The notes beneath the pieces were generated by a model. It saw only the letters and a list, made by a program, of their open reading frames with translations, ran no database searches and was not told where the DNA came from. Both the position numbers and the translations under genes were made by a program. A DNA stretch of 7,401 bases from Azonexus sp. (GTDB lineage: Bacteria; Pseudomonadota; Gammaproteobacteria; Burkholderiales; Rhodocyclaceae), in the NCBI GenBank assembly GCA_030697085.1, contig JAUYQT010000377.1:1-7401 (forward strand). The letters run 5' to 3'. Positions 6,946-7,401 of the stretch are shown here, piece by piece. Numbering within the stretch: the stretch's first letter is position 1; each line of letters begins with the position of its first letter.

Positions 6946-7401
6946 CGTGCGATTTTCCCAGATGCTGCAGCCCCTCCCTCATGCCCGGTCGGCAACGCAG
7001 AAACGGCGAGGTCGACCTGCTGCATCTGGCCAACCTCACCGGCGTCGGAAAGATAAAGACCTGCTGCCCGAATCTGTCCGAGCAGTTCATTCGAGCTGTT
7101 TTTTAGCGAAAAAGGCGCGTCGACCGCAGCCGTGTACAACGCCCCTACTCCCTGCGCTTTCAGCGACTTGAAACCATCGCCAAACCACACGCCAAGCTGA
7201 TCAAAAGCCGAATCGGCCTCATCAATCCAACCATTATTGTCACTATCGAGCTTGGCCAGATCGGCAAACCCATTCCCACTGGCAACGCCAAACAACTCGC
7301 TGCCGTCATCGGCCTTGCCGTTGCCATTTCGGTCCAAAACCAGAAAAGCGCTGCCTGCGCCCAGACCGGGAATCTGTACCGGAGAACCATCGCTATTCAG
7401 G
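6942..7401 (-). CDS. Calcium-binding repeat protein, C-terminal part (5' end outside window)
   Basis: The frame is open from the right edge (first full codon at 7400-7398) to the TGA at 6944-6942, giving 152 visible residues. The start lies beyond the window; a TTG at 7337 is internal. Visible residues 19-38 hold a calcium-loop-like stretch (LDRNGNGKADDGSELFG). GNGFADLAKL follows, then a second, better EF-hand-type loop at 52-63 with acidic or amide residues at positions 1, 3, 5, 9 and 12 and Gly at 6. Later come GVWFGDGFKSLKAQGVGAL, a PFSLKNSSNELLGQIRAAG segment, GEVGQMQQVDL and an Ala/Gly-rich tail. This layout is familiar from the ends of large secreted RTX/VCBS-type calcium-binding proteins in betaproteobacteria, often exported by type I secretion. 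Family recognition is from memory of such tails. The full size, repeats and function (adhesin, enzyme or toxin) cannot be seen. Confidence 0.8.
   Translation of the reverse strand, partial: LNSDGSPVQIPGLGAGSAFLVLDRNGNGKADDGSELFGVASGNGFADLAKLDSDNNGWIDEADSAFDQLGVWFGDGFKSLKAQGVGALYTAAVDAPFSLKNSSNELLGQIRAAGLYLSDAGEVGQMQQVDLAVSALPTGHEGGAAASGKIAR

Noticed and set aside
7335..7337. TTG as start codon of the calcium-binding gene
   Set aside because: The frame continues open to the window edge, with sensible sequence (FLVLDRNGNG) spanning this point, so the TTG codes for an internal Leu.
7160..7390. 76-codon open frame on the - strand at the right edge
   Set aside because: It is out of frame with the calcium-binding protein, whose frame is open to the window edge and shows clear EF-hand-like motifs.

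Overview
The window reads as ordinary chromosomal DNA from a motile Gram-negative bacterium, most likely a betaproteobacterium of the Rhodocyclales/Dechloromonas type. This is inferred from the moderately high GC content, a CheW-CheD-CheR-CheB chemotaxis set, a Mak-like fructokinase, a tandem hemerythrin protein and the end of a large calcium-binding repeat protein. No search could be run, so the taxonomy is a guess. No RNA gene, insertion sequence, CRISPR array or phage gene was recognised, and no gene-free stretch exceeds about 150 bases.

Bases 1-2907 (+ strand) are the end of a chemotaxis operon. They hold the C-terminal 107 residues of a CheW coupling protein, a 12-bp hairpin just after its stop, then cheD, cheR and cheB packed tightly (1-base overlap, then a 2-base gap). 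Together these make a complete receptor-adaptation module: CheD deamidates receptor glutamines, CheR methylates the glutamates, and CheB-P demethylates them. All key catalytic residues are visible.

Bases 3009-5869 (+ strand) hold a second gene group: a ROK-family sugar kinase very like fructokinase Mak, a YiiM-like MOSC-domain protein 18 bases downstream in the same frame, and a 12-helix MFS transporter whose ATG overlaps the MOSC stop codon (ATGA). The first pair is closely spaced and the second is translationally coupled, but a common pathway is not obvious.

Bases 5927-7401 carry two genes on the - strand. At the right edge is the C-terminal 152 residues of a secreted-type calcium-binding protein with EF-hand-like loops. 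Downstream of it, after a 145-base AT-rich spacer with a plausible sigma-70 promoter, is a 289-residue protein with two hemerythrin domains. The second domain keeps all seven di-iron ligands. The first has lost one His (Leu23) and the bridging Glu (Gln59), so it looks degenerate or repurposed. That asymmetry is the most notable observation here. I found no convincing undescribed multi-gene system.
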